In this document: in pieces, positions 1 through 8,560 of the stretch
Position numbering within the stretch: position 1 is the stretch's first letter
Layout of the letters: each line of letters starts with the position of its first letter
Source: JBJHBP01 sp050485645
GTDB lineage: Bacteria > Pseudomonadota > Gammaproteobacteria > Steroidobacterales > Rariloculaceae
DNA length: 64,000 bases
NCBI GenBank assembly: GCA_050485645.1
Contig: JBJHBT010000012.1
Location: 1 to 64,000 of the forward strand
Direction of reading: 5' to 3'
Notes under the pieces: model-generated
The model's input: only the letters and a program-made list of their open reading frames with translations
The model's database searches: none
What the model was told of the DNA's origin: nothing
Made by a program: the position numbers and the translations under genes

Positions 1-90
1 GGCTCCCCATTCTTCGGGGACGGCGGAAGAGCGTCCATGCGCCTCGGCCGCGGCCATCCATGGCCGCGGACGCCCCGAGAATGGGGAGCC
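1..90. repeat. Nested inverted repeat able to form a three-arm structure
   Basis: The outer arms (1-19 and 73-90) are complementary except for one extra T in the left arm. Inside them, 48-57 and 60-69 form a perfect 10-bp stem with a 2-base loop, and 18-22 can pair with 32-36. The element lies just downstream of the minus-strand hydrolase gene that ends at 142, so it could be a strong transcription-stop or mRNA-end structure, or a REP-like element. No T-run follows it. The left arm touches the window edge and may extend further. Confidence 0.6.
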
Positions 91-141
91 CACGCGGCAG
101 CCCGCCGTTGACGACGACACCACTCCGGGCACGGTCGCTGA

Positions 142-1053
142 TCAGAATTCGTCGAGGTCGTTGGCGAGGATTACGTTGCCATCGTAGTCGCGGGTGATTT
201 CGGCGACGATTTCGTCGGCGGTGGCGCCGATGAAGAGCACGTGATAGAGCACCAGTGTGCCGGGCTGCGTGCGCTCGGCGACTTCGGCCAGCTCATGGGT
301 CGTCGTGTGGGAGGTGCCGTGATAGTGCTGCCAGAATTCGGACATCTCAGACAGCCGGTCGCCGCTGACGACTTCGTGGAACAGCAGGTCGGCGCCCCGC
401 GCCTTCTCGATGAGCTTTTCGCTGAAGGCGGTGTCGCCGGAGATCACGATGGTGCGGTCGGCGGTTTCGACCCGATAGCCGAATGACGGGCGGATGTCGC
501 CGTGATCCACCGTGAACGCCTCCACCGAGATGTGTTCGTTCTCGAAGATCACGCCGTCTTCGATTTCCGTCACGATGGCACGATAGCCGTAACGGTCGTT
601 GATCAGTTCAGGCGGGGTGCCCGGCACCCGTATGTCGGCTTCCACGTCACTCATGGCGTTCATGTGCCCGACGTAGTCGGCCATGCCGCGGGGTCCGAAT
701 ACATGCAGGCGATGATCACGTGACCACCAGCGTGCGGATGCCAGTTCCGCGAGGTCGTGGATGTGGTCGCTGTGCATGTGAGTGATGAACAGGTAGCGGA
801 TTCGTTGCGGAATGAGTTCGGGGATGTCGTAGCGGTTCGAGGCCTCGATGGCACGCTGCACCGAGCCACCGCCGGCATCGAATACATAGGCCTCGCCACC
901 CGTCACCACGGCGATGGAAGATCCCGCGCGATCCGGGTCCGGCACCGGAGTGCCGGTGCCAAGGGTGAAGACACGGTCCTGGCCTACCGCCTCGGGCACG
1001 GCCCAGGCGGTGAACAGGGCCAGGCTCATTACGAGCGTGAATATTCGTGACAT
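142..1053 (-). CDS. Exported metallo-beta-lactamase-fold hydrolase
   Basis: A 303-residue protein with an N-terminal signal peptide (hydrophobic residues about 5-22, likely cut near AVG-QD), so it should act in the periplasm. The zinc-binding motif THMHSDH at residues 91-97, the later SGDTAF aspartate and a C-terminal LYHV histidine are the metal ligands of the MBL fold. The overall arrangement resembles the ribonuclease Z/arylsulfatase-like branch (GTGTPVPDP near the N terminus). The substrate cannot be told from sequence. It is transcribed away from the receiver fragment and the DUF6152 gene and is probably monocistronic. Confidence 0.85.
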   Translation of the reverse strand: MSRIFTLVMSLALFTAWAVPEAVGQDRVFTLGTGTPVPDPDRAGSSIAVVTGGEAYVFDAGGGSVQRAIEASNRYDIPELIPQRIRYLFITHMHSDHIHDLAELASARWWSRDHRLHVFGPRGMADYVGHMNAMSDVEADIRVPGTPPELINDRYGYRAIVTEIEDGVIFENEHISVEAFTVDHGDIRPSFGYRVETADRTIVISGDTAFSEKLIEKARGADLLFHEVVSGDRLSEMSEFWQHYHGTSHTTTHELAEVAERTQPGTLVLYHVLFIGATADEIVAEITRDYDGNVILANDLDEF

Positions 1054-1203
1054 CGGTGGCTCCGGATGCTTGTCGTAACGATGACATCTCCGTCACCGCT
1101 GCCTGTCGGCGTATTCTGCGCCACATCGTGGTGGGCCGCAAAACCGCTGTCCGCTGCGCGCCCGCCACGTCGGTTGCGTGCGCTGCTTCACAGTTCACGG
1201 CTC

Positions 1204-1239
1204 GCAGCTCAGGCAGCTCAGGCAGCTCACGCAGCTCAC
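1204..1239 (+). repeat. Four 9-bp tandem repeats (GCAGCTCAS)
   Basis: Four head-to-tail copies of GCAGCTCAG/C occur at 1204, 1213, 1222 and 1231, with a partial fifth at 1240. The unit is a multiple of three and is in frame with the receiver-like coding remnant that follows, encoding Ala-Ala-Gln/His repeats. It looks like a slippage-expanded microsatellite at the broken edge of a degraded gene. Confidence 0.85.
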
Positions 1240-1248
1240 GCAGCTGCG

Positions 1249-1371
1249 GCCGGGGCGAACTGCCTGGTTCAGAAGCCCTATACCGCCGATGCGCTGCTGG
1301 ATGCCGTGCAACGGGCGATTGCGGCGGTTTCCGACGGCAGCGAGGGTGTCGCCGGCGCCCGCGGGCACTGA
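1249..1371 (+). pseudogene. C-terminal fragment of a response-regulator receiver domain
   Basis: The frame read from 1249 encodes AGANCLVQKPYTADALLDAV followed by QRAIAAV, then a stop at 1369-1371. This matches the end of a CheY-like receiver: the conserved Lys-Pro of beta-5 followed by helix alpha-5. The same frame is open upstream to 1066, but that stretch has no receiver features (no phospho-acceptor Asp, no beta-1 acidic pair) and contains the 9-bp repeats. It is best read as a remnant of a lost response regulator. The 1054-1463 gap otherwise shows no gene. Confidence 0.5.
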
Positions 1372-1463
1372 CTGTTTGGAATCCGTGCTCCGGTTGCGTA
1401 ACCTGACCGGCGTGGCTCCTTCATGGCGTCCTGATGGCGCCGTTCCTGAACAGGAGGTGGAAC

Positions 1464-1832
1464 ATGCCTGGTCGAACAACAACAGCACTGATTCCGGTCT
1501 CGATGGTTCTGGCACTCTCCGCTGCCAACGCGCATCACGGCTGGAGTGACAATACCGCGGCAATCGAGGTCACCGGTACGGTGGTGCGCAATGTCAGTCT
1601 GGCCGGACCCCACGCCAGCCTGCAGATCCGCGACGCGGACGGACAGATCTGGGATGTCACGCTGGCACCGGCCCCGCGAACCAGTCGTGCCGGACTCAGC
1701 GAAGATGTGCTTTCCGAAGGCGATACCGTCACCATCATGGGTGCACGCAACAGCGATCCGGACAGACATGAAGTCAAGACGCGTCGCGTCACGCACGATG
1801 GCACGAACTACGACGTCTATCCGGTGAACTGA
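1464..1832 (+). CDS. DUF6152-family exported protein
   Basis: A 122-residue protein with a signal peptide (residues 1-23, cleavage near ANA-HH). The mature protein opens with HHGW, the hallmark of the DUF6152 family. The rest looks like a small beta-rich domain with alternating hydrophobic residues. The ATG at 1464 is chosen because a strong Shine-Dalgarno (AGGAGGTGG, 1452-1460) ends three bases before it. An in-frame ATG at 1434 has no ribosome site. Function is unknown. Its neighbour, a DUF6644 membrane protein, is a frequent partner of this family in proteobacteria, suggesting a shared envelope role. Confidence 0.75.
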   Translation: MPGRTTTALIPVSMVLALSAANAHHGWSDNTAAIEVTGTVVRNVSLAGPHASLQIRDADGQIWDVTLAPAPRTSRAGLSEDVLSEGDTVTIMGARNSDPDRHEVKTRRVTHDGTNYDVYPVN

Positions 1833-1869
1833 AGCGGGCATATCTGGCACACGTGCCCAAGGCCGGTGA

Positions 1870-2364
1870 ATGCTCGAGCTGCTGAACTGGCTTGAGGCCA
1901 GCGCCCTGGCCGCGGCATTGCGCGGTGCCGGCGTGTGGACTTATGCGCTGCTGAATCTCGGGCACATCGCCGGCGTCAGCGTGCTGTTCGGTTCGGTGCT
2001 GATTCTGGATCTGCGATTGCTGGGTTTGTGGCGCGACGTGCCACTGCGCATCATTGCCCGCTGCACGATGCCGGCGGCCGTTGCCGGGGTGGCCATGGCC
2101 ATTGTCTCCGGTGCGCTGATGATCAGCTTCAATGCCTCCGAGTACGACGGCAACCCGTTCCTCTACATCAAGCTGCCGGTGATCGCGCTCGCGCTGCTCA
2201 ATGCATTCATCGTTACCCGGCTGCCGGCATGGCGCACTGCCATGGCATCCGTCGGGGAGCATTCCGCCCGCGCGTCCGGCGCCGTGCTGAAGGTGGCCGG
2301 CGGTTTGTCACTGGCGCTGTGGACGACGGTCCTGGCCATGGGCCGCATGATCGGCTATTGGTAG
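1870..2364 (+). CDS. DUF6644-like integral membrane protein
   Basis: A 164-residue protein with four hydrophobic spans (about 22-50, 65-88, 98-115 and 140-160). The motif LNLGHIAGVSVLFGSVLILD, followed by LRLLGL, matches my recollection of the DUF6644 family. It starts 37 bp after the DUF6152 gene, so the two are probably co-transcribed. It ends only 4 bp from the convergent DUF1566 gene, with no room for a shared terminator. Function is unknown. Confidence 0.65.
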   Translation: MLELLNWLEASALAAALRGAGVWTYALLNLGHIAGVSVLFGSVLILDLRLLGLWRDVPLRIIARCTMPAAVAGVAMAIVSGALMISFNASEYDGNPFLYIKLPVIALALLNAFIVTRLPAWRTAMASVGEHSARASGAVLKVAGGLSLALWTTVLAMGRMIGYW

Positions 2365-2368
2365 CCTG

Positions 2369-2905
2369 CTACCGATCGCGAACACACATCGCCTGGCCAT
2401 CCGGGAATATCACCACGCTGTAGTAGCGAACCGGGCCGGCAAACAGCAGGCCCCAGTAGTATTGCGATGGCGGATTGCTCTGTCCGCCGGGCAGGCCCGC
2501 CTCCTCGGCGGCGAGATCCGCCAGACTGGTATCACTCCACAGACAGCAACCGTCCAGCGTCAGCGGACTGACGATGTAGCCGTTGGCCTCGTTGTCCGGG
2601 TCGTGCAGCGTCTCAAGCTCGAACAGTGTCGGCAGGCGCCAGTCGCTGTGTCCGTCCAGTTCCAGCGTCGCACAGTACCGGTTTGCCTCCGCCCAGACGA
2701 CGTCCTCACCATTGCTGCGTCCCGACCACATCAACTCGCCTATCGTGAAGGCCTGTTGCGTGGTCGCGGTATCCGATTGTGCACAGGCAACCGACAGCCA
2801 GAGACAGCCGATGACGGCCAGCATCCTGGCGATTATCGATGCTGTCCGGGTGGATGCTGCCCACGTCGATGCGATACCGCCGGGCATTGTGGTGCTGCCG
2901 TTCAT
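2369..2905 (-). CDS. DUF1566 (Lcl C-terminal) domain lipoprotein
   Basis: A 178-residue protein. After a long n-region it has a hydrophobic stretch ending LSVAC, a lipobox-like site, so it is probably an outer-envelope lipoprotein. The C-terminal 120 residues carry the DUF1566 pattern: WAEANRYCATLEL, then SDWRLPTLFELETL, later CCLWSDTS and a final CVRDR. The start is supported by a 4-bp ATGA overlap with the stop of the upstream serine hydrolase, indicating translational coupling. DUF1566 domains are common in adhesin-like or surface proteins. The specific role is unknown. Confidence 0.75.
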   Translation of the reverse strand: MNGSTTMPGGIASTWAASTRTASIIARMLAVIGCLWLSVACAQSDTATTQQAFTIGELMWSGRSNGEDVVWAEANRYCATLELDGHSDWRLPTLFELETLHDPDNEANGYIVSPLTLDGCCLWSDTSLADLAAEEAGLPGGQSNPPSQYYWGLLFAGPVRYYSVVIFPDGQAMCVRDR

Positions 2906-4239
2906 CGCTGGTCGACAACCGCCTGCATGACGGCCATCTCGAAGTCTTCGCGCAGGTTCGCGAAATACGTCTGCGACATCACTATGCCAACCAGATTCTG
3001 TTCGGGATCCACCCAGAAATGTGTGCCGTAGATGCCACTCCAGCCAAAGCTGCCCCTGCTCACCGCCGTACGGCTGGCGGCCGGATCGGTCACGACCCGT
3101 ACGCCCAGACCATGCGCCTCACCGGGCCGGCGGCCGGGCAGGGTGTCCGGGATCAGTGGTGAAGACATGATCTGCACACTGCGCGGACTGAGAATCCGCG
3201 CGCCATCCAGCTCGCCGCCATTGGCCAGCATCAATGCAAAGCGCGCATAGTCCGAGGCCGTGCTCATCAGCCCGCCGGCCGCGGAGAAGTACACCGGGCT
3301 GGACATCGAATCCGGATCGGGCCGCGGATCGAGGTTGCCATCGGACCGCACGTAAGACCCTGCCAGCCGTTCGCGCTGCGATTCATCAGGCCAGAAGAAG
3401 GTGTCGTTCATGCGCAGGGGGCGGAAAATGCGTTCGCGCAGGAACTGGTCGAAGGACTGTCCGGAGACGACCTCGACGATGCGGCTGATGACGTCGAAAC
3501 CGGCCAGCGCACTGTAGGCCCAGCGTTCACCCGGCTGGAACTCCAGCGGTGCTTCGGCGAGTCCGTGAATCCATCGCAGGCCGTCTTCATGTCGTCGCGC
3601 CGAATGCACGGTGCCCTCCGCATTGCTGATCTGACCGCTCATGACGCCGGAGGTATGCGTCAGCAGATCGAATACGGTAACCGGGCGATTCGCGGGAACG
3701 CTGTCGAACGGTGGCGGCCCGCTGGGTGGTCCGCCAGCGCCGAATCCGGCGCCGCCATCGGCACCCGGGTTGGCGCGCGTATCGGACGCGTCGCCTTCAC
3801 GGCGAACAGCCACCTGCATGGATTCATATTCGGGCAGAAATCGCGAAGCCGGGTCGTTCAGCCGTACCCTGCCTTCCTCGACGAGGATCATCAGCGCGAC
3901 CGTCCCGACGGGCTTGGACATCGACGCAATGCGGAAGAGGGTATCGGTGCGCATCGGCGTGCGTGATTCCAGGTCCCGGTAGCCATGTGCCTGCAGATGC
4001 GCAATCTGGCCGTCGCGCGCGACCAGCGTGACGGCACCGGCGAATTCGCCGGTGGCCACGGCGCGGTCGGCGAACTCACCGATGCGCGCCAGTCGCTCCG
4101 CCGACAGGCCGACGTGATCGGGTCGGACGGTGTTCTGTGCCGTCGCGACCAGGGGGAGGGCGAGCAGGGCGAGCAGGGCGAGCAGGCGTCGTGCCTGGGA
4201 ACTGATGAAAGGCCGTTGCATCGGATGTCCCCCGGACAT
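2902..4239 (-). CDS. Exported beta-lactamase-family serine hydrolase
   Basis: A 445-residue protein of the class C beta-lactamase/DD-peptidase/esterase fold (EstB-like). It has a signal peptide (LLALLALLALPLVATAQ) and the catalytic SxxK motif S106-M-S-K109. The second motif reads YSA, a variant of YxN. A Gly/Pro-rich insertion of about 35 residues lies near residues 150-185. The signal peptide is encoded by three 9-bp repeats (4162-4187). The ATG at 4221 (residue 7) is an equally plausible start. The family includes esterases, peptidases and beta-lactamases, so the substrate is open. It is coupled to the DUF1566 lipoprotein gene. Confidence 0.85.
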   Translation of the reverse strand: MSGGHPMQRPFISSQARRLLALLALLALPLVATAQNTVRPDHVGLSAERLARIGEFADRAVATGEFAGAVTLVARDGQIAHLQAHGYRDLESRTPMRTDTLFRIASMSKPVGTVALMILVEEGRVRLNDPASRFLPEYESMQVAVRREGDASDTRANPGADGGAGFGAGGPPSGPPPFDSVPANRPVTVFDLLTHTSGVMSGQISNAEGTVHSARRHEDGLRWIHGLAEAPLEFQPGERWAYSALAGFDVISRIVEVVSGQSFDQFLRERIFRPLRMNDTFFWPDESQRERLAGSYVRSDGNLDPRPDPDSMSSPVYFSAAGGLMSTASDYARFALMLANGGELDGARILSPRSVQIMSSPLIPDTLPGRRPGEAHGLGVRVVTDPAASRTAVSRGSFGWSGIYGTHFWVDPEQNLVGIVMSQTYFANLREDFEMAVMQAVVDQR

Positions 4240-4326
4240 TACTGATCTCCGGGTCGGCGCCCGGCTTCGGTTCGGCCGCGCCGCTGCGGGCGCTGGCGCC
4301 TGGTTACCGAGTGTACACGGATCGGA

Positions 4327-5559
4327 TCACGGTCTGGCAGTGCGCACCCTGGTGATCGCGGCCAGAAGGCCGATGCCGGCCACGGACAGCATGACCAGGG
4401 CCACGCTGTAGGGTCCCATCGGCAGCAGCATGCCGACCAGCTGCGCCAGTGCCGCACCGGCCAGCAGATGCAGAAAACCGAACAGTCCCGAGGCGGTGCC
4501 GGACAAAGGTCCGGCGCTCACCAGCAGCCCGACCTGTGCGCTGGGCAGCACCGCGCCGATCACTGTTGACAGGATCGCCATCGGGATGAAGAACCGCCAC
4601 GGTGAGAAGCCGCTTCCCAGCGCCAGTCCCAGTGCCAGTGCGCACAGCAGCACTGACATGACCGATGTGATCACCACCAGCCGCTCCCTGTCCCAGCCGC
4701 CGGCGAAGCGGCCCGCGATCAGGCTGCCGATCAGATAGCCCGTGGGCACGATCATGAAGTGCCAGCCGTAGGCACTCGCCGACAACCCGAAGTGATCCAT
4801 CGCGACATAGGGCGCGCCGGAAATGAATGACATGAATATGCCGAACATCATCGACCCGAACAGCGCATAGCGCACATAGGCGCCACGCAGCAGCAGGGCG
4901 CCGTAGTCGGCCAGTGGCAGCAGCGCGCCACGGCGGGCGGACGGGTCGAAAGGTGCCGTTTCCGGCAGCCGCAGCGCGAGCAGGCCGGTCAGCCACAGCG
5001 CGATCAGTCCGACGGCAATGAACACGCTGCGCCATCCGAACGCATCGATGAGCTGGCCGCCGATGACGGGGCCGATCAGCGGCGCCAGCGCCATGGCGGC
5101 GGTGATGTAGCCGATCAGACTGCTCGCACGCTCGTCGCCATAGACATCGCGAACGATGACACGCGCCAGCACCAGGCCGGCGGTTGCACCTGCTGCCTGA
5201 ATACCGCGTCCGGCGATGACGATCCACACGGAGGGCGCGGCCGCGCAGATGGCCGAGCCGATGACCGTCAGCACGATGCCCGCGAGCAGCACCGGCTTGC
5301 GTCCGTAGCGGTCGGCCAGCGTGCCGTACAACAGCGAACTCAGCGCCATGGTGATCAGTGACACCGTCAGAGTCAGCTGCGCGACCGCGGTGGACACCGA
5401 GAATTCGCTCTGGATGACCGGGATCGCCGGGATGAACGAGGACATCGCCAGCGGACCCAGGGCGGTGGCGAGCACGAGCATCAGGATCAGCGTGGCCGAT
5501 CCCGGCGGTCGGCGCGTATGGTGCGCGGCCGTCACGGTGTACTGGGCGTTGTCGTTCAT
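4327..5559 (-). CDS. Bcr/CflA-family multidrug efflux MFS transporter
   Basis: A 410-residue inner-membrane protein with 12 predicted hydrophobic spans. Family signatures are the TM1 motif ALGPLAMSSFIPAIP, the loop 2-3 motif GTLADRYGRKP (MFS motif A) and the TM4 region RGIQAAGATAGLVLARVIVRD, typical of the Bcr/CflA drug:proton antiporter group. Exported compounds cannot be predicted. It lies 39 bp downstream of rarD on the same strand, so the two may share a transcript. Confidence 0.88.
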   Translation of the reverse strand: MNDNAQYTVTAAHHTRRPPGSATLILMLVLATALGPLAMSSFIPAIPVIQSEFSVSTAVAQLTLTVSLITMALSSLLYGTLADRYGRKPVLLAGIVLTVIGSAICAAAPSVWIVIAGRGIQAAGATAGLVLARVIVRDVYGDERASSLIGYITAAMALAPLIGPVIGGQLIDAFGWRSVFIAVGLIALWLTGLLALRLPETAPFDPSARRGALLPLADYGALLLRGAYVRYALFGSMMFGIFMSFISGAPYVAMDHFGLSASAYGWHFMIVPTGYLIGSLIAGRFAGGWDRERLVVITSVMSVLLCALALGLALGSGFSPWRFFIPMAILSTVIGAVLPSAQVGLLVSAGPLSGTASGLFGFLHLLAGAALAQLVGMLLPMGPYSVALVMLSVAGIGLLAAITRVRTARP

Positions 5560-5598
5560 CGGGTTGTGCGGGTATCGGGCGGGCGTGGTGCGTGATCG

Positions 5599-6501
5599 TC
5601 AGATCGGGTCGCGGGTGCTGAGCATGGCGATCTGGCCACGGCGTGCGTGACGGATCAGTTCACATGTGAACAGTATCAGTGCGATCCAGACCAGCGCAAA
5701 CGCCACCAGCCGCGCAATCGGCATCGGCTCGCGGAATACGAAGACACCGATCAGAAACTGCAGCAGCGGCGCGATGTACTGCAGTATGCCCAGGGTGGTC
5801 AGTGCAACCCGGTTCGCGGCTGCGGCAAACAGCAGCAGCGGTACGGCGGTGATCGCGCCGGAAGCCACGAGCAGCATGGAGTGCATCGCACCCGCGGTGG
5901 CGAATGTGGCGCCGCTGCCGGCATGCAGCCAGTACAGAAACAGCAGTGCCGGCAGGGCGAGTACGGCAGCTTCCATCGTCAGGCCCTCGGTCGGCGGCAG
6001 GCCCAGGCGCTTCTTGATGAGTCCGTAGCTGCCGAAACTGAGTGCCAGGACCAGTGCGATGTAAGGCGGTTGTCCATGGTCGAGCGTCAGCAGCATCACG
6101 CCGGCGGCGCCGAATCCCATCGCCACCCACTGCAGTGCGCGCAGTCGCTCGCCGAGCACGCAGACTCCCAGCAGCACGGTCACCAGCGGGGTGATGAAGT
6201 AACCCAGCGAGGTCTCCACGACACGGTCGGTGTGTACCCCATGGATGTAGGTGCCCCAGTTGATGGCGATGGCAAGCGCCGCGAACGCGATGCCCGGCAG
6301 CACGCCGCGTCTGCGCAGCATTGGCCGCAGCGATCCGATGCGCCGTATGGCGATCAGCGTCAGTACGAGAAAGGCGAGGGACCAGACGATCCGGTGTGCG
6401 AGCACCTCGAGTGGGCCGGCCGCCGCCAGCAGTCGGAAGTACAGCGGGAAAAAGCCCCACAGCAGGTAGGCGGCGATGCCGTAGAGGTATCCGGATTGCA
6501 T
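5599..6501 (-). CDS. rarD: EamA-family transporter RarD
   Basis: A 300-residue inner-membrane protein with ten hydrophobic segments in two EamA repeats. The N terminus (GIAAYLLWGFFPLYFRLL), the motif EVLAHRIVWSL and the later LQYIAPLLQFLIGVFVFREP are diagnostic for RarD of the drug/metabolite transporter superfamily. RarD's substrate is not firmly established (chloramphenicol-sensitivity protein by name). It lies between the serine hydrolase (28-bp gap) and the Bcr-type exporter. Confidence 0.88.
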   Translation of the reverse strand: MQSGYLYGIAAYLLWGFFPLYFRLLAAAGPLEVLAHRIVWSLAFLVLTLIAIRRIGSLRPMLRRRGVLPGIAFAALAIAINWGTYIHGVHTDRVVETSLGYFITPLVTVLLGVCVLGERLRALQWVAMGFGAAGVMLLTLDHGQPPYIALVLALSFGSYGLIKKRLGLPPTEGLTMEAAVLALPALLFLYWLHAGSGATFATAGAMHSMLLVASGAITAVPLLLFAAAANRVALTTLGILQYIAPLLQFLIGVFVFREPMPIARLVAFALVWIALILFTCELIRHARRGQIAMLSTRDPI

Positions 6502-6529
6502 TGGCGAAGGCCCGGAAACGGGCGCAGGA

Positions 6530-7702
6530 TCAGCGTGCGCTCAGCGCGATCGGCTGAATGTCCCGAGGCGGGTCTTTCAGCAGGGCGGCCCAGAACGACA
6601 CCGTCAGCTCGCTGACGATATTGCTTTCCGCGTTGGTCAGAATGATGAGGCCCACATCGCGGTTGCGGGACATGGAAATGTCGGCACGAAAGCCCGACAC
6701 CCATCCACCATGATAGATCAGCGGCTCTTCGCCGAACCGATATACACGCCAGCCCAGTCCGTAATACGCGTCGGTGAGATGGCCGCGCCAGTGATTGCGG
6801 TTCATGTCGCTGCGGACGCGGATGGCCGGACTGGTGGCCAGTTCGACGACATCGGCAGGCAGCACATCCTCGCGGTGACCAAGCAGTGCGATCAGCCACT
6901 CGGCCATGTCCAGCGCGCTGGCGTTCACCCCTGCCGCGGGACTGACGCGATAGTAGTTCGGCGTAACGGCACTCTGTCGCCACAGCTTGGCGCGCACCCG
7001 CACATGCGGTTCGGCGCGGTTCTGTGTCGCGATGAACGGCTCATAGCCGACGGACGCGTTGCGCATGCCCAGCGGCTCGAAGAATCGCTGCGTCAGCAGC
7101 TGCGAATATCCGATGCTCGTCACCGACTCCAGCACCGGCTCGATCAGGCTGAATGTTCCGTTCTGATAGGTGTAGCACGTGCCGGGCTGACACAGCGGGG
7201 CGATGGTCCGGAAATGCGGGATGATCTCGTCCAGCGTCTTGCCGGCCTCGATCAGGTTGTCGTAGGCGTTGGACACGAAGCCGGTGGTCTGCGCAAGCAC
7301 ATCCCGCACCGTGATGAGCTGATGCGGCCCCTGGAACTCGAAATCCGGCCGGAACCGCGTGATCGGGTCGTCGAACGCGAAACCGCCTTCGCGCGCGACC
7401 AGTGCCGCGACCGTGCCGGCGAAGCCCTTCGATACCGAAGCCAGGCGAAATACCGTCTCCGGGTCCACCGCTCGGCCACTGCCCAGGTCTGTGCGCCCGA
7501 AGCTGCCGATCCTCACCACGCGGCCATCGGCGACAACCGCATAGGCGCCGCCGGGAATGGCTTCTTCCGTGAGCATCTGGTGAAACTGGCGCTCGAAGGC
7601 GAGAACGTGATCCAGCATGCCGTTGAACGGGTCCGCGAGCACGGGCGTCCCGGACAGTGCGAACACGGCGGCCAGGGCGGCAGTCGGCGCGAATGGTCTC
7701 AT
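6530..7702 (-). CDS. Exported beta-lactamase-family serine hydrolase (second copy)
   Basis: A 390-residue protein with a signal peptide (cleavage near VLA-DP, residue 23-24). The active-site motifs of the class C/DD-peptidase fold are all present: S89-V-S-K92, a YQN (YxN) motif around residue 165 and a C-terminal HGG triad. This makes it a more canonical member of the family than the hydrolase at 2902-4239. It acts in the periplasm, probably on a D-peptide or ester substrate. It starts 140 bp from the end of the rhomboid gene. The two hydrolases differ in length and motif 2, so they are not a recent duplication. Confidence 0.87.
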   Translation of the reverse strand: MRPFAPTAALAAVFALSGTPVLADPFNGMLDHVLAFERQFHQMLTEEAIPGGAYAVVADGRVVRIGSFGRTDLGSGRAVDPETVFRLASVSKGFAGTVAALVAREGGFAFDDPITRFRPDFEFQGPHQLITVRDVLAQTTGFVSNAYDNLIEAGKTLDEIIPHFRTIAPLCQPGTCYTYQNGTFSLIEPVLESVTSIGYSQLLTQRFFEPLGMRNASVGYEPFIATQNRAEPHVRVRAKLWRQSAVTPNYYRVSPAAGVNASALDMAEWLIALLGHREDVLPADVVELATSPAIRVRSDMNRNHWRGHLTDAYYGLGWRVYRFGEEPLIYHGGWVSGFRADISMSRNRDVGLIILTNAESNIVSELTVSFWAALLKDPPRDIQPIALSAR

Positions 7703-7842
7703 CGGCTGTGGAACTGATTGACTGAACCCGCTGGGATTCTAAACCAGCTGACGGTGGTTATGTCTACCGACCGCGTCAGGGTATTGCCGCGAGGTCGCCG
7801 GCCGGTGTCTGCAGGTGGGCCGCCATGCGTGGGCGGGCATCG

Positions 7843-8472
7843 TCAGCGACGTCGTGATCGCATCAGGAAGTAGTACACGATGCCCGTTGCCGCGCCACCC
7901 AGATGTGCGCCGTGGCCGATCGGCAGACCACCGCCCTCGTACTGGGCGAACAGGCCCCACAGGTCGATCGCGATGAACGCCAGCGCCGCGACCAGCGCCG
8001 GTACCGGAATCACACCGAACAGCAGGATCTTGTGGCGCGGAAAAATCATGGCGAACAGCAGCAGCAGACCGGCGACGGCACCGGATGCACCCAGTGCGGC
8101 CTGGTCGGGAGGCAGGTTGAGCAGGACGGTGGAGGTCACGACATGGGCCAGCGAGCTGACGACAGCGGCGATCAGATAGAACTGCAGGAACTGCCGCGTG
8201 CCCATCAGCTGTTCCATCGCCAGGCCGAAGCTCCACAGCACGAACATGTTGATCAGCAGATGAAACAGCATGTTGTGCGAAAACGCCGCGGTGATCAGCA
8301 CCCAGTACCTGCCGGCGTCCAGAAGCTCTCGGCTGACCAGGAAATTGTCCAGCACCAGTTCGGGAGCAACCATGCCCCGGAAGGCGCCCTGCCAGAGCAG
8401 GAAGACCAGCAGATTCAGGCCGATGAGGACGTAGACGACGTTGATGGCGCGCGCGTTGTACTGATAGCTCAT
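7843..8472 (-). CDS. Rhomboid-family intramembrane serine protease
   Basis: A 209-residue polytopic protein. The catalytic serine lies in GASGAVAG (S130) and the catalytic histidine in HGAHLGG (H190). The TM2 histidine/asparagine pair (HLLINM, residues 71-76) is also present, so the protease should be active. It cleaves membrane-protein substrates within the bilayer. The substrate is unknown. The gene follows flgN on the same strand after an 88-bp gap, but nothing ties it to the flagellum. Confidence 0.9.
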   Translation of the reverse strand: MSYQYNARAINVVYVLIGLNLLVFLLWQGAFRGMVAPELVLDNFLVSRELLDAGRYWVLITAAFSHNMLFHLLINMFVLWSFGLAMEQLMGTRQFLQFYLIAAVVSSLAHVVTSTVLLNLPPDQAALGASGAVAGLLLLFAMIFPRHKILLFGVIPVPALVAALAFIAIDLWGLFAQYEGGGLPIGHGAHLGGAATGIVYYFLMRSRRR

Positions 8473-8560
8473 GGCGGCATCATAAGGCTTTCGGTCGCGA
8501 CGGCGCCAACGGCATGGCTACTGCAGAGGCCACCGCAGGCTGCGTGCGACGACGCCCCGG

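Noticed and set aside
1195..1563. Minus-strand open frame with a repeated Cys-Val-Ser/Cys-Leu-Ser C terminus
   Set aside because: It is the antisense of the 9-bp repeat and of the DUF6152 start, with no ribosome site or family resemblance.
5647..6615. Long Gln/Arg-rich open frames opposite rarD and other genes
   Set aside because: These are typical antisense shadows of GC-rich membrane-protein genes, with no ribosome sites and no family resemblance.
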